NCBI RefSeq assembly: GCF_014879975.1
Contig: NZ_CP062500.1
Coordinates: forward strand, 2,418,001-2,482,000
Reading direction: 5' to 3'
DNA length: 64,000 nt
Origin: Vibrio bathopelagicus
GTDB taxonomy: Bacteria; Pseudomonadota; Gammaproteobacteria; Enterobacterales; Vibrionaceae
Within the stretch, counting starts at the first letter, position 1. The number at the start of each line of letters is the position of its first letter. A model generated the notes under the pieces. The model had not been told where the DNA came from. It saw only the letters and a program-made list of their open reading frames with translations, and searched no databases. Below, in pieces: positions 32,478-41,940 of the stretch. The position numbers were made by a program, and so were the translations under genes.

Positions 32478-32510
32478 TAAAAAACGGCGCTATAAAGCGC
32501 CGTTTGTTTA
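32478..32510 (-). terminator. Terminator of the amino-acid ABC permease operon
   Basis: A ten-base inverted repeat, AAACGGCGCT / AGCGCCGTTT (32482-32491 and 32496-32505), is followed on the minus strand by a T run. It lies 30 bases beyond the last permease gene. Confidence 0.93.
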
Positions 32511-32534
32511 ACTGAAATTGTTGCTGTGTACTTA

Positions 32535-33212
32535 TTAGCTAAGCGGTCTTAGGTAAGCTAAGAAACGTTTCTCTGCAAATTTGAAAATCGCGATGATGAT
32601 GAACGTTAGCGCCATGTAAAACAGACCAGCGGTTAGGAAAGACTCGAATGGAGCGTAGTAACGTGAGTTAACCAAACGTGCTGCACCGGTTAGATCCATA
32701 ATCGTTACGATGCCCGCTACCGCTGAACCGTGAAGCATGAAGATAACTTCATTACTGTAAGCCGGTAACGCTCGACGGAGAGCACTTGGCAGAATAATGC
32801 GGCGATATGTCTTTGGTGTACTCATACCATAGGCTTTTGCTGCTTCAACTTCACCTTTCGGTAAACCATTAATTGCACCACGGATGATTTCAGCGGTATA
32901 AGCCGACGTGTTTAGAATAAATGCGACTAAAGCACAGAACCATGCATTTTCCCATAGGGTATCTTTCACTGGGAAAAATTGATCCATACCGTAGTAAATC
33001 AGATACAACTGAACCAGCAACGGGGTACCACGGAAGAAATAGATAAACGACCACGCTGGTGCGTTAATCAACATATTTGGGCTGTTGCGAGAAATAGCTA
33101 ATGGTATGGCAACGAATAAGCCAATAATCAAAGCAACACAAACCATCCAAGCCGTTGTCCATAAACCACTAAGGTAAATCGGCAGGCTTTCAATAATCAA
33201 TGAAAAGTCCAT
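32535..33212 (-). CDS. artM: Polar amino-acid ABC transporter permease (ArtM/HisM type)
   Basis: This is one of two inner-membrane permease subunits of a periplasmic-binding-protein importer for basic amino acids. The 225-aa protein has about five membrane segments. The EAA loop that contacts the ATPase is EVEAAKAYGMSTPKTYRRIILPSALRRALPA. It starts two bases after the artQ-like stop, with AGGTAG before the ATG, so translation is coupled. Together with the binding protein it looks like an arginine (Art) or histidine/lysine (His) system. The symbol is by similarity. Confidence 0.82.
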   Translation of the reverse strand: MDFSLIIESLPIYLSGLWTTAWMVCVALIIGLFVAIPLAISRNSPNMLINAPAWSFIYFFRGTPLLVQLYLIYYGMDQFFPVKDTLWENAWFCALVAFILNTSAYTAEIIRGAINGLPKGEVEAAKAYGMSTPKTYRRIILPSALRRALPAYSNEVIFMLHGSAVAGIVTIMDLTGAARLVNSRYYAPFESFLTAGLFYMALTFIIIAIFKFAEKRFLAYLRPLS

Positions 33213-33214
33213 AA

Positions 33215-33955
33215 CTACCTCGCGTGGATACTAAATTTGCGTTCAACAAGCTTGAGTAAACCTGTCGATACACTAGTGAAGAATAAGAAAATAAGTGCCA
33301 CTGACATGTAGAAGGTAAATGGCATTTTGGTTGAGCCTGCAGCCAATGCGCTTACACGTACCATATCTTCTAAACCGATAATGGATACCAGAGCGGTCGT
33401 TTTAAGCAATACCAACCAGTTGTTGCCGAAACCCGGTAAGGCATGACGAATCATTTGCGGAAGCAGGATACGACGGAACGCTAATACAGGGCCCATACCA
33501 TAGGCCTTTGCCGCTTCCATTTCGCCGCTATCAACAGCCATGATGGCGCCACGGAATGTTTCAGCCATGTAAGCACCGAAGATAAAGCCAATCGTTAATA
33601 CACCTGCAATAAATGGGCTAACATCAATGTAATCAGGTAAGTAAGCGGTCCACTCATGGTTAGGGTCACTCGATGTGAACCATTCATTGAGCCACTCATT
33701 GATGGAATACAAACTGTTGTTTAAAAGGATTTGTCCACCAAAGAAAATCAACATCATCAATACGAGATCAGGAATGCCTCGAATAACGGTTGTGTAGAGG
33801 GTTGCGATAGCACGAGCCCAGCGATAAGGCGCCAGTTTTGCTAAGGCACCTAGCATACCAAGAACCATAGCTAAAATTAGCGACAGTAAGGCAACTTCGA
33901 TTGTAAGCACCGCCCCTTTCAGGATCGAAGCTTCATATCCTTGTAAATCAAACAT
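33215..33955 (-). CDS. artQ: Polar amino-acid ABC transporter permease (ArtQ/HisQ type)
   Basis: This is the second permease subunit of the importer. The 246-aa protein begins MFDLQGYEASILKGAVLTIEV and carries the EAA loop EMEAAKAYGMGPVLAFRRILLPQ. The insert around residues 75-105 (NSLYSINEWLNEWF) enlarges the first periplasmic loop. The frame opens at a TTG four codons earlier, but the ATG at 33955 has GGAA at suitable spacing. It lies between the binding-protein gene and artM, after a strong intercistronic stem-loop. Confidence 0.82.
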   Translation of the reverse strand: MFDLQGYEASILKGAVLTIEVALLSLILAMVLGMLGALAKLAPYRWARAIATLYTTVIRGIPDLVLMMLIFFGGQILLNNSLYSINEWLNEWFTSSDPNHEWTAYLPDYIDVSPFIAGVLTIGFIFGAYMAETFRGAIMAVDSGEMEAAKAYGMGPVLAFRRILLPQMIRHALPGFGNNWLVLLKTTALVSIIGLEDMVRVSALAAGSTKMPFTFYMSVALIFLFFTSVSTGLLKLVERKFSIHAR

Positions 33956-33992
33956 AATGAATTCCAACAGAACTGCGAAAAAGTTGGTAAGA

Positions 33993-34016
33993 CAGGGAGA
34001 GGAGAACCTCTCCCTT
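33993..34016 (-). other. Intercistronic stem-loop between binding-protein and permease genes
   Basis: GGGAGAGG / CCTCTCCC (33995-34002 and 34007-34014) forms an eight-base G+C-rich stem with a four-base loop. No T run follows. Such structures commonly protect the binding-protein mRNA from 3' decay, so the receptor is made in excess over the permeases. Confidence 0.75.
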
Positions 34017-34034
34017 AAGAAGTGACGCTAGAGA

Positions 34035-34805
34035 TTACTTGCCATATACGTCGTAGTTGAAGTATTTAGCCGCGATATCTTGGTAGATGCCTTTTTCACG
34101 TAGTGAAAGGATTGCAGCATCTAGCTGTTTAGTCAGATCTTTGTCTTGCTTGCGTAATGCAATACCAAAACCTTCACCGAACCATTTAGGATCCGTTAGT
34201 GATGGGCCAACAAACTCATAAGCTTCTCCACCCGCTTTGTTTAATACGCCTTCTTCAAGAGCTGACGCATCACCAAGTACAGCAACAACACGGCCGTTTG
34301 CTAGATCAAGGTAAGCTTCGTCGAATGAACCGTAACGAACGATCTCTACTGAGTCACCGTAGTTGTCTGTTAGGTACTTATCGTGAGTTGTTGCACGTTG
34401 AACTGCGATTTTTTGACCACTTAGATCATCAAAGTTAAGTCCAGCGTCTTTTTTAGCGATGAATTTGTTCGGGATAAGTGCGTACTTACCAGTAAAGTCG
34501 ATTTTTTTCTTACGTTCTTCTGTAATCGACATTGCCGCGATGATCGCATCATATTTACGAGCAAGTAGAGAAGGAATAATGCCATCCCAATCTTGCGCTA
34601 CGATCTTACACTTAACCTGCATTTCAGTACAAAGTGCGTTCGCCATATCGACATCAAAGCCTTTTAGTGAACCATCAGCTTCAGTCCAGCTAAATGGAGG
34701 GTAAGCACCTTCAATACCGAAGCGTACAGTTTTCCATTCTTTTGCTTGAGCTACGCCCGTTGCAGCAGTTGCAGCAAGTGCCGCTACTAATAACCACTTT
34801 TTCAT
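34035..34805 (-). CDS. artJ: Periplasmic polar amino-acid-binding protein (ArtJ/ArgT/HisJ type)
   Basis: This periplasmic receptor delivers a basic amino acid to the permease pair. The 256-aa precursor has the signal peptide MKKWLLVAALAATAATGVAQA. The mature protein has the SBP family 3 signature GFDVDMANALCTEMQVKCKI (family pattern GFDVDLxxALC) with the disulfide pair of LAO/HisJ proteins. Ligand-site stretches RFGIEGAYPPFSW and AMSITEERKKKIDFTGKY follow. The choice between arginine and histidine/lysine/ornithine cannot be made by eye. CAGGAGTAGGGAT precedes the ATG. The gap of 171 bases to the ATPase gene may hold a separate promoter. Confidence 0.85.
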   Translation of the reverse strand: MKKWLLVAALAATAATGVAQAKEWKTVRFGIEGAYPPFSWTEADGSLKGFDVDMANALCTEMQVKCKIVAQDWDGIIPSLLARKYDAIIAAMSITEERKKKIDFTGKYALIPNKFIAKKDAGLNFDDLSGQKIAVQRATTHDKYLTDNYGDSVEIVRYGSFDEAYLDLANGRVVAVLGDASALEEGVLNKAGGEAYEFVGPSLTDPKWFGEGFGIALRKQDKDLTKQLDAAILSLREKGIYQDIAAKYFNYDVYGK

Positions 34806-34976
34806 ATCCCTACTCCTGTGATTTAGGTTTTTATGTTGTGCTAGTTTTTAATATTGTGTTTGTTGTTACTTATTAAACTACTTGTTGTGTTTTATTGCTT
34901 ATACCGCTGCCATTGACCTTAGCTACAGTATTTCAATTTGGATTCACTTCAACCGAGCCGCATGTAAAGCTGCTTA

Positions 34977-35747
34977 TTAATAGATTGAAGAGATAAATTG
35001 TTGCAGACGCTCTGATTCAGGTGCCGTAAACAGTTTAGCTGGATCGCCTTGTTCTTCCACCAGACCTTGGTGTAAGAACATCACGTGGTTCGATACGTCA
35101 CGAGCAAAAGCCATTTCATGTGTTACCACAAGCATGGTTCTTCCTTCTTCAGCTAGATCGCGCATTACCCCAAGAACTTCTCCAACTAATTCAGGATCAA
35201 GTGCAGATGTTGGTTCATCGAATAACATCACTTCAGGATCAACCGCTAACGCTCTTGCAATCGCAGCACGCTGTTGTTGTCCACCAGACAAGTGGCCTGG
35301 GTAGTAATCTTTACGTTCATACAGCCCTACTTTCTTCAGTAGCAGCTCAGCATTTTCAATCGCTTGTGCTTTAGGTACGCCTAAGACATGAACGGGTGCT
35401 TCGATAACATTTTCGAGAACGGTCAGGTGAGACCATAGATTGAAGCCTTGAAAAACCATAGCCAAACGAGAACGGATTCGTTGAACTTGTTTTTCATTTG
35501 CAGGAACAGAAACGCCTTGGCGGTTATTTTTCATCTGAATTAATTCGCCATTAACCCAGATCTCGCCAGCGGTTGGTGTTTCTAAGAGGTTGATACATCT
35601 AAGGAAAGTACTTTTACCCGATCCTGAAGACCCGATAATCGATACTACATCGCCTTTATGCGCAGAAAGTGAAATTCCCTTTAAAACTTCATTTTGACCA
35701 AACGTTTTGTGTAGATCCTTTATGTCCAGCGCCGGTACATCTTTCAT
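34977..35747 (-). CDS. artP: Polar amino-acid ABC transporter ATP-binding protein (ArtP/HisP type)
   Basis: This cytoplasmic ATPase powers the importer. The 256-aa protein has Walker A GSSGSGKST, the Q-loop in MVFQGFNLWSHLTVLENV, the signature LSGGQQQRAAIARAL, Walker B VMLFDEPTSALD and the switch His in VVTHEMAFA. The frame can be extended to 35837, but MKDVPALDIKDLHKTFG is the family start and GGGAGAG lies just upstream, so I use 35747. It heads the transporter genes on the minus strand. Confidence 0.93.
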   Translation of the reverse strand: MKDVPALDIKDLHKTFGQNEVLKGISLSAHKGDVVSIIGSSGSGKSTFLRCINLLETPTAGEIWVNGELIQMKNNRQGVSVPANEKQVQRIRSRLAMVFQGFNLWSHLTVLENVIEAPVHVLGVPKAQAIENAELLLKKVGLYERKDYYPGHLSGGQQQRAAIARALAVDPEVMLFDEPTSALDPELVGEVLGVMRDLAEEGRTMLVVTHEMAFARDVSNHVMFLHQGLVEEQGDPAKLFTAPESERLQQFISSIY

Positions 35748-35860
35748 GCGCTTTCTCTCCCAAGTTTGTGAAAATGCAAGGTACTCCGACCTTTTCATGC
35801 GATACAAACTAGCACCACACGCAGGAACATGCAACAAATTATTAACCTGATAAAACGGAA

Positions 35861-35891
35861 TAAATAGCGATTCACTCTGACTTATTATGCA
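35861..35891 (-). promoter_or_regulatory. Possible ArgR-like half-sites upstream of the transporter
   Basis: Reading the minus strand, TGAAT-N4-ATTTA (35874-35861) matches the ArgR core TGAAT-N4-ATTCA at nine of ten positions. TGCAT-N4-AGTCA (35891-35878) matches at eight. The spacing between them is shorter than the usual tandem ARG boxes. This is weak evidence that the importer is arginine-regulated. Confidence 0.3.
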
Positions 35892-36169
35892 AAAGGTAGC
35901 GTTTTCCCCTCAATTTCATGAATGACATCTATAATTCACCCATAAATACAACACTTGATTTGTTTAAATAAAGTTAATCAAAATGAGAGTTCTGTACGCC
36001 TATTTCTTATACCTAAAACGAGTTCTGTCATTTAGGTAAAATCGCCCAATATGCATCAATACACATTGATATTTTAGCTATCGATTGAGCGGAAAATAAA
36101 AGCAAATAGTGACTCCAAGCCACTCACTTATAGCTTTCATATTGGTTGGTTACTATAAATAGACGCTGA

Positions 36170-36340
36170 CTAAAGAGGGAGCAGAGAGAAAGTTTGGCCA
36201 CGCAGGCAGCGCTTTAAGCAGTGCCTATATAGCTATAGGTGGAATCACTTGAAGAAATAGAGAAACGTCAGTTTGTGAAAACAAATTACATGATTCATCA
36301 ATGGAAAGTTAACGAAACGCTTCGTTTTGTAGCTTTCTTT
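36170..36340 (+). other. Possibly structured RNA region upstream of the DUF3360 gene
   Basis: CCAC (36198) and GTGG (36239) could close a three-way junction. Its arms would be GGCA/TGCC (36205-36225) and TATA/TATA, or alternatively the hairpin CCTATA-TAGC-TATAGG (36224-36239). A further stem, ACGAAACG/CGTTTTGT (36312-36330), enclosed by GAAAG/CTTTC, is followed by a short T-rich stretch. It matches no riboswitch I know. It could be a small RNA or a long leader. Confidence 0.35.
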
Positions 36341-36356
36341 CACATACACTCATAAA

Positions 36357-36370
36357 GTGATCAAGATCAA
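36357..36370 (+). promoter_or_regulatory. FNR-like binding site
   Basis: GTGATCAAGATCAA matches the FNR consensus TTGAT-N4-ATCAA at nine of ten positions and contains the full TGAT-N4-ATCA palindrome. It lies about 205 bases before the DUF3360 gene in the pfl region, where anaerobic activation by FNR is known in enterobacteria. Confidence 0.65.
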
Positions 36371-36574
36371 TCACCCTAAAGGGTAAGCTTGTTAGACTCC
36401 TCAGCACACAAATAAGGCATTAAAAATGCCAAACATTTCTTTTAACTTAGCTGCATAAAGCACATCAAAAACGTGCAACATAATGTTAATAAGTTATAAC
36501 TAAGAAATAACGCAATTACGCGAACTTAATAGAATTCAATTTTAGAATTACTAACATAAAAATATGAGGAATCT

Positions 36575-38116
36575 ATGTCAGACGTTGTCAATAATGCGAA
36601 CTCTGAAGTAGAAGAGAAAAGCTATAAAGAGCTTCACCGCCCTGCTTCTGAATTTGAAAGTCGTTCAGACTATCTAGACCACGAACTTCAAATCATGAAG
36701 CCTCGTCGCTTCGGCCTAAACCTACCTGGTCGTGACTTCCGCTTTGAACTTGAAGACCTCGTTCCTGCACTTGCAGGTACCATTGGTATCATCGCGATGT
36801 ACTCTGCAGTAATGATGTCTTGGGCTGATGGCCTAACTCAAGCTTGGGATCACGTAAACCTTGGTAAAGACTTCGCAATTGAAGTCGCTCGTGTAGAAAT
36901 GCTTATTCCTGCACTGCTGTTCTGTATTCTTGCCTCTGGTTTCTTTAACCCTAAGGCAAACCTTGCCGGCAACCACGGCCCAATGATCCCTCTTATCGGT
37001 ACCATCGCTCTCGCTGGTGCTCACCCTCTTGCATTGGCAATCCTTATCGGTGTCTTTGGTCTAATCCTAAGTTTCCTAAAAGGCGGCTCAAAACTTGTTA
37101 ACCTGACTTCGGAAGGTACGGCAGGTGGCTTGCTTATCTTCTTAGGCCTAACCGGCACCATGAGCCAAATAAACTCAATTCAAGCATGGGCGGTTGGTCT
37201 TCAATCTTCTACTGTTGAAGCGGGTAGCATGGGTTACGTTGGTTTAATCGTTCTGGCTGTGACCATTGCTATTTACGCTTTCCTTGCAAAAGTGAACAAG
37301 CGTTGGTTAGCAATTCCAGTTTGTGCATTTACAGGCCTGATTATCGCACTTGTTTTGGGGGCTGGTTTCGACATTGTTTTCGAAACAGAAATGGGTATTC
37401 CAAACCTAAACCCTGTTTACTGGTGGGGTTCAACTTCTGAAGGTTGGATGCTTGGCCTGCCAAACGTAGAGCACTTCATTGCTTCTCTGCCTTTCGCAAT
37501 CCTTGCAGTAGCGATGTGGTCACCTGATTTCCTAGGTCACCGTATCTTCCAGGAACTGAACTACCCTAAAAAATCTGAAAAAGTACTGATGGACGTAGAT
37601 GACACAATGACTATGTGTTCTGTTCGTCAAATGGTCGGTACTGCGGTTGGTGGTGGTAACATCACATCTTCTTGGGGTACTTACATGATCCCAGCAGCAA
37701 TCGCGAAACGTCCTATCCCTGGCGGCGCAATCTTACTTGGTTCTCTATGTATTATTGTTGCAATCCTTGGCTTCCCTATGGATGTAGCAGTATGGCCACC
37801 AGTAATGCGTGTTGCGCTACTTGTAGGTGTATCTCTACCTCTTCTTGAAGCAGGTATGCAGATGGTTAAGGATTCAAAAGATTCACAAGCGGCTGGTATC
37901 TGTATCTTTGGTTCAGCAGTTGTTAACCCTGTATTAGCTTGGGCTTTAACAATGCTGCTTGATAACAACGGTCTGATTGGCGATAAAGAGCGTGCGAAGC
38001 GTCTATCATTTGTCGACAAGATTGTTATTCCAGTCGGTGTTCTAGTTATCTGTCTAGTAGCAATGCTTGCAGTTGGTATGCTAGAAAGCCAATATGGTCT
38101 AAAAGCTTGGCTATAA
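36575..38116 (+). CDS. DUF3360 family multipass membrane protein, putative transporter
   Basis: This 513-aa inner-membrane protein of unknown function has about 12 hydrophobic segments after a roughly 55-residue charged cytoplasmic N-terminus. Conserved-looking loops are RFELEDLVPALAGTIGIIA, NLAGNHGPMIPL, GTAVGGGNITSSWGTYMIPA and SPDFLGHRIFQELNYP. I recognise it as the DUF3360 group found in vibrios. It lies upstream of pflB under an FNR-like site. E. coli has the formate channel focA there, but this is not a FocA homolog. GAGGAATCT precedes the ATG, and a terminator separates it from pflB. Confidence 0.8.
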   Translation: MSDVVNNANSEVEEKSYKELHRPASEFESRSDYLDHELQIMKPRRFGLNLPGRDFRFELEDLVPALAGTIGIIAMYSAVMMSWADGLTQAWDHVNLGKDFAIEVARVEMLIPALLFCILASGFFNPKANLAGNHGPMIPLIGTIALAGAHPLALAILIGVFGLILSFLKGGSKLVNLTSEGTAGGLLIFLGLTGTMSQINSIQAWAVGLQSSTVEAGSMGYVGLIVLAVTIAIYAFLAKVNKRWLAIPVCAFTGLIIALVLGAGFDIVFETEMGIPNLNPVYWWGSTSEGWMLGLPNVEHFIASLPFAILAVAMWSPDFLGHRIFQELNYPKKSEKVLMDVDDTMTMCSVRQMVGTAVGGGNITSSWGTYMIPAAIAKRPIPGGAILLGSLCIIVAILGFPMDVAVWPPVMRVALLVGVSLPLLEAGMQMVKDSKDSQAAGICIFGSAVVNPVLAWALTMLLDNNGLIGDKERAKRLSFVDKIVIPVGVLVICLVAMLAVGMLESQYGLKAWL

Positions 38117-38156
38117 TGGTCTTTACTACACAAAAGTAGTATTGAGACTAAAAAAA

Positions 38157-38192
38157 AGTTTGGGTGGCAACCCCTGCCACTCAAATTTTTTC
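38157..38192 (+). terminator. Terminator of the DUF3360 gene
   Basis: TTTGGGTGGCA (38159-38169) pairs with TGCCACTCAAA (38175-38185), with one wobble, and six T follow. Confidence 0.9.
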
Positions 38193-38422
38193 AACTTTTT
38201 TTGGCATTTATTGATTTAGTTTAAGGTTTGCAGGAATTTTTTAGCGTAGTCTTGAATTCATAGAGTAAAGACAACATATAAAAAGTAGTGACAATTTATA
38301 TAACCATATGACGCTTATATGCTCATATATATTGTTATTAATAAGAGTGTACTACCCTTACGGGGGACGCTGGCTCAACAGTGTTAAGTACGAATTTTTT
38401 CTACTAAAAAGGTAGGTATGTC
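38193..38422 (+). other. pflB promoter and leader region
   Basis: About 230 AT-rich bases precede pflB after the upstream terminator, so pflB needs its own promoter here. No good FNR or CRP palindrome is visible. AGGTAGGT precedes the pflB start. Confidence 0.5.
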
Positions 38423-40699
38423 ATGGCAGAGCAATTTGCTAAAGCTTGGGAAGATTTTGCTGCAGGTGAGTGGCAAAGCGAAGTAAACGTTCGTGATTTC
38501 ATTCAAAAGAACTACACGCCGTATGAAGGCGACGAGTCTTTCCTAGTTTCTGAAGGTACTGAGGCGACTAATACGCTTTGGGCTTCGGTAATGGAAGGTA
38601 TCAAACAGGAAAACGCAACTAAAGCACCTGTAGATTTCGATACTTCTGTTATCTCTACCATCACTTCTCATGATGCGGGCTACATCCAGAAAGACCTTGA
38701 AACAATTGTTGGTCTACAAACTGAAAAACCACTAAAACGTGCAATCATCCCTAACGGTGGCGTACGTATGGTTGAAGGTTCTTGTAAAGCATACGGTGAA
38801 ACTCTTGACCCGATGGTTTCAAAAATCTACTCAGAATACCGTAAAACACACAACGCTGGTGTTTTCGATATCTACACGCCTGATATCCTGAAATGTCGTA
38901 AGTCTGGTGTTCTGACTGGTCTTCCAGATGCATACGGCCGTGGTCGTATCATTGGTGATTACCGTCGCGTAGCACTTTACGGTATTGATTTCCTAATGAA
39001 AGACAAAGCAGCTCAATTCGCTTCTCTACAAGAGCGTTTCGAGAATGGCGAAGATCTTTCAGCAACAATGCAATTGCGTGAAGAGATTTCAGAGCAACAC
39101 CGTGCTCTAGGTCAAATCAAGCAAATGGCAGCGACTTACGGCTTCGATATCTCTGAGCCTGCTCAATCTGCTCAAGAAGCTATCCAGTGGACTTACTTCG
39201 GCTACCTAGCTGCTGTTAAATCTCAAAATGGCGCTGCAATGTCTCTAGGTCGTACTTCCACTTTCCTAGACATCTACCTAGAGCGTGATATCGCTGCGGG
39301 TAAAATCACAGAAGACCAAGCTCAAGAAATGATCGACCACTTCGTAATGAAGCTGCGTATGGTTCGTTTCCTACGTACTCCTGAGTACGATGAGCTATTC
39401 TCTGGCGACCCAATCTGGGCAACAGAGTCTATGGGTGGTATGGGTATCGACGGTCGTACGCTAGTAACGCGTTCGAACTTCCGTTTCCTTAACTCTCTAT
39501 ACACAATGGGTCCTTCTCCAGAGCCAAACATCACTGTTCTTTGGTCTGAGCAACTGCCTGACGGCTTCAAACGTTTCTGTGCGAAGGTATCTATCGATAC
39601 TTCTTCTATCCAGTACGAAAATGATGACCTAATGCGTCCTGACCTTGATTCTGATGATTACGCAATCGCTTGTTGTGTATCACCAATGATCGTTGGTAAG
39701 CAAATGCAGTTCTTCGGCGCTCGTGCTAACCTTGCAAAAACTATGCTTTACGCAATCAACGGCGGCGTTGATGAGAAGCTTAAAATGCAAGTTGGCCCAG
39801 TTGGCGACAAGATCACTGACGAAGTACTTAACTACGATGACGTAATGGGTCGCCTAGACACATTCATGGACTGGTTAGCTAAGCAATACGTGACAGCTCT
39901 AAACAGCATTCACTACATGCACGACAAGTACAGCTACGAAGCCTCTCTAATGGCTCTTCATGACCGTGACGTTCGTCGTACTATGGCTTGTGGTATTGCT
40001 GGTCTGTCTGTTGCTGCTGACTCACTGTCTGCAATTAAGTTTGCTAAAGTGAAGCCAATCCGTGATGAAGACGGTATCGCAACTGACTTCGAAATCGAAG
40101 GCGATTACCCTAAATACGGTAACAACGACTCTCGTGTAGATGATATTGCTTGTGAACTAGTTTCTACGTTCATGAACAAGATCCGTAAGCTTAAGACTTA
40201 CCGTAACTCTATCCCTACACAGTCAGTTCTTACTATCACGTCTAACGTAGTATACGGTAAGAAGACAGGTAACACTCCAGACGGTCGTCGTGCTGGTGCT
40301 CCTTTCGCTCCTGGTGCTAACCCAATGCACGGTCGTGATGAGAAAGGCGCTGTAGCTTCACTAACGTCTGTAGGTAAACTACCGTTTGCTGATGCTCAAG
40401 ATGGTATCTCTTACACATTCTCTATCGTGCCAAATGCACTAGGTAAAGAAGAAGATAGCCAACGTTCTAACCTTGCAGGCCTAATGGATGGTTACTTCCA
40501 CCACGAAGCTGGCATTGAAGGTGGTCAACACCTTAACGTGAACGTTCTTAACCGTGAAACTCTAGAAGACGCAGTTAAGCACCCTGAAAAATACCCTCAG
40601 CTAACAATCCGTGTTTCTGGTTACGCTGTACGCTTCAACTCTCTGACTACAGAGCAGCAAGCTGACGTAATCGCACGTACATTTACTGAGTCTCTATAA
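38423..40699 (+). CDS. pflB: Formate C-acetyltransferase (pyruvate formate-lyase)
   Basis: PflB cleaves pyruvate with CoA to acetyl-CoA and formate under anaerobic conditions, using a glycyl radical. The 758-aa protein has the catalytic pair Cys417-Cys418 (AIACCVSPM) and the radical glycine Gly733 in [12 protein letters not shown] near the C-terminus. Codon use is strongly biased to major codons, as in abundantly expressed genes. Its activase PflA is encoded 1.4 kb downstream, but an lpxR-type gene with its own terminator lies between them, so the usual pflB-pflA operon is interrupted. Confidence 0.98.
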   Translation: MAEQFAKAWEDFAAGEWQSEVNVRDFIQKNYTPYEGDESFLVSEGTEATNTLWASVMEGIKQENATKAPVDFDTSVISTITSHDAGYIQKDLETIVGLQTEKPLKRAIIPNGGVRMVEGSCKAYGETLDPMVSKIYSEYRKTHNAGVFDIYTPDILKCRKSGVLTGLPDAYGRGRIIGDYRRVALYGIDFLMKDKAAQFASLQERFENGEDLSATMQLREEISEQHRALGQIKQMAATYGFDISEPAQSAQEAIQWTYFGYLAAVKSQNGAAMSLGRTSTFLDIYLERDIAAGKITEDQAQEMIDHFVMKLRMVRFLRTPEYDELFSGDPIWATESMGGMGIDGRTLVTRSNFRFLNSLYTMGPSPEPNITVLWSEQLPDGFKRFCAKVSIDTSSIQYENDDLMRPDLDSDDYAIACCVSPMIVGKQMQFFGARANLAKTMLYAINGGVDEKLKMQVGPVGDKITDEVLNYDDVMGRLDTFMDWLAKQYVTALNSIHYMHDKYSYEASLMALHDRDVRRTMACGIAGLSVAADSLSAIKFAKVKPIRDEDGIATDFEIEGDYPKYGNNDSRVDDIACELVSTFMNKIRKLKTYRNSIPTQSVLTITSNVVYGKKTGNTPDGRRAGAPFAPGANPMHGRDEKGAVASLTSVGKLPFADAQDGISYTFSIVPNALGKEEDSQRSNLAGLMDGYFHHEAGIEGGQHLNVNVLNRETLEDAVKHPEKYPQLTIRVSGYAVRFNSLTTEQQADVIARTFTESL

Positions 40700-40728
40700 G
40701 CTCACGCTAAATAGACAAGTGAAATGAT

Positions 40729-40762
40729 ATTAGCCCCGCCAATGTGCGGGGCTTTTTTATAT
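40729..40762 (+). terminator. Terminator of pflB
   Basis: GCCCCGC / GCGGGGC (40733-40739 and 40746-40752) with a six-base loop is followed by six T. Confidence 0.95.
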
Positions 40763-40901
40763 CACCCAGAAATTTATTATTTCGTCTTCACTATACGAAA
40801 TGTCAGATTGAGCAAAAAACCCGTCATCTATTCACTTTTTTTTCACACCTAAACTCTAATTACGGTACTATCTTGGTTCATAATTTAAGAGTAACTGCTC
40901 C

Positions 40902-41903
40902 ATGAAATACCTGCGTTGTTTACCCCTGATCCTTCTCTCTTTTTCATCTTTGGCATCTGAGCGTTCTACGCTAACTTTTGCTTTAGATAATGATGGTATT
41001 TTTGGTGTCGACCAAGACTATACCAATGGCTTATTTCTGGGTTACACATCGTCAAGTATTACGCCATACAATTGGGTGAAGCCATTGAGTCTTTCCTACT
41101 GGGGCGCAAGCTCTTTAGATAAATGGGAAATCACCATTGGCCACAAGATGTATACGCCTTCTGATATTGAAGCGGAAAAACCTCTGCCCAATGATCGCCC
41201 ATACGCAGGTTACTTACACACTGAATTCAACTACATCAGCTTGAACCCACAGCAAGCCCAACGTTTTAACATCACGTTTGGTACCACGGGAGAGAGCGCA
41301 CTTTCAGAAGACGCTCAAAAGCTGGTTCACTCGATCACTAAATCGGATGAGCCTATGGGTTGGGAATACCAAATTGATGATGAGTACGCTGGTAGCGTTG
41401 GTTATTTAAGCCATTTCAACCTGATGCGTAATCAAGCATTGGCGAATACTGACTACGAAATCTCTAACGTTTCTGAAATCAACGTGGGTAACTTTAGAAG
41501 TGATATCTCGACTGGCTTTATGTTTCGTTGGGGTACAGATTTGGGCGGTAACTTTGGTGCTGCTAACATCACCACGGAAAACCCATTCAAACCCGGCATG
41601 ATCGGTGCTTCAAACGCTGGTTGGTTTACCTATGCAGGACTTGAAGGTCGATACCGTTTCAACGATCTAACAATCGAAGGCGATCGCTCAGGTGTTGATG
41701 AATACGCACATAAAGTAGGTGATGATCCAGCGATCTACGATGTTACATTAGAGAACATTCAAGCGACAGCTGTGCTTGGTGTGGCTTGGTATAACCGATA
41801 CGTTGGTGCCTCTTTCGCGCTAACAGCAAAAACACCGGATTACGAAGAAGCAAAAGAGTCGGTATACACCACTGGCGGTATCACCATGTTTGCATTCTTC
41901 TAG
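40902..41903 (+). CDS. lpxR: LpxR-family lipid A 3'-O-deacylase (DUF2219)
   Basis: This outer-membrane beta-barrel enzyme is expected to remove the 3'-acyloxyacyl chain of lipid A, which lowers endotoxin recognition in Salmonella and Yersinia. The 333-aa precursor has a signal peptide ending near SSLAS. The family motifs are FALDNDGIFG with Asn30 and Asp31, DQDYTNGLFLGY, HKMYTPSDIE and NDRPYAGYLHTE. It ends in MFAFF, with terminal Phe for barrel assembly. Terminators flank it on both sides. Its activity on Vibrio lipid A is inferred, not shown. Confidence 0.83.
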   Translation: MKYLRCLPLILLSFSSLASERSTLTFALDNDGIFGVDQDYTNGLFLGYTSSSITPYNWVKPLSLSYWGASSLDKWEITIGHKMYTPSDIEAEKPLPNDRPYAGYLHTEFNYISLNPQQAQRFNITFGTTGESALSEDAQKLVHSITKSDEPMGWEYQIDDEYAGSVGYLSHFNLMRNQALANTDYEISNVSEINVGNFRSDISTGFMFRWGTDLGGNFGAANITTENPFKPGMIGASNAGWFTYAGLEGRYRFNDLTIEGDRSGVDEYAHKVGDDPAIYDVTLENIQATAVLGVAWYNRYVGASFALTAKTPDYEEAKESVYTTGGITMFAFF

Positions 41904-41940
41904 CCATCAGCAAGGGCTTTCGTCCTTTACTTTTCCAGTT

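Noticed and set aside
35984..36040. 18-codon frame starting ATGAGAGTTCTG
   Set aside because: No ribosome-binding site and too short to judge; probably chance.
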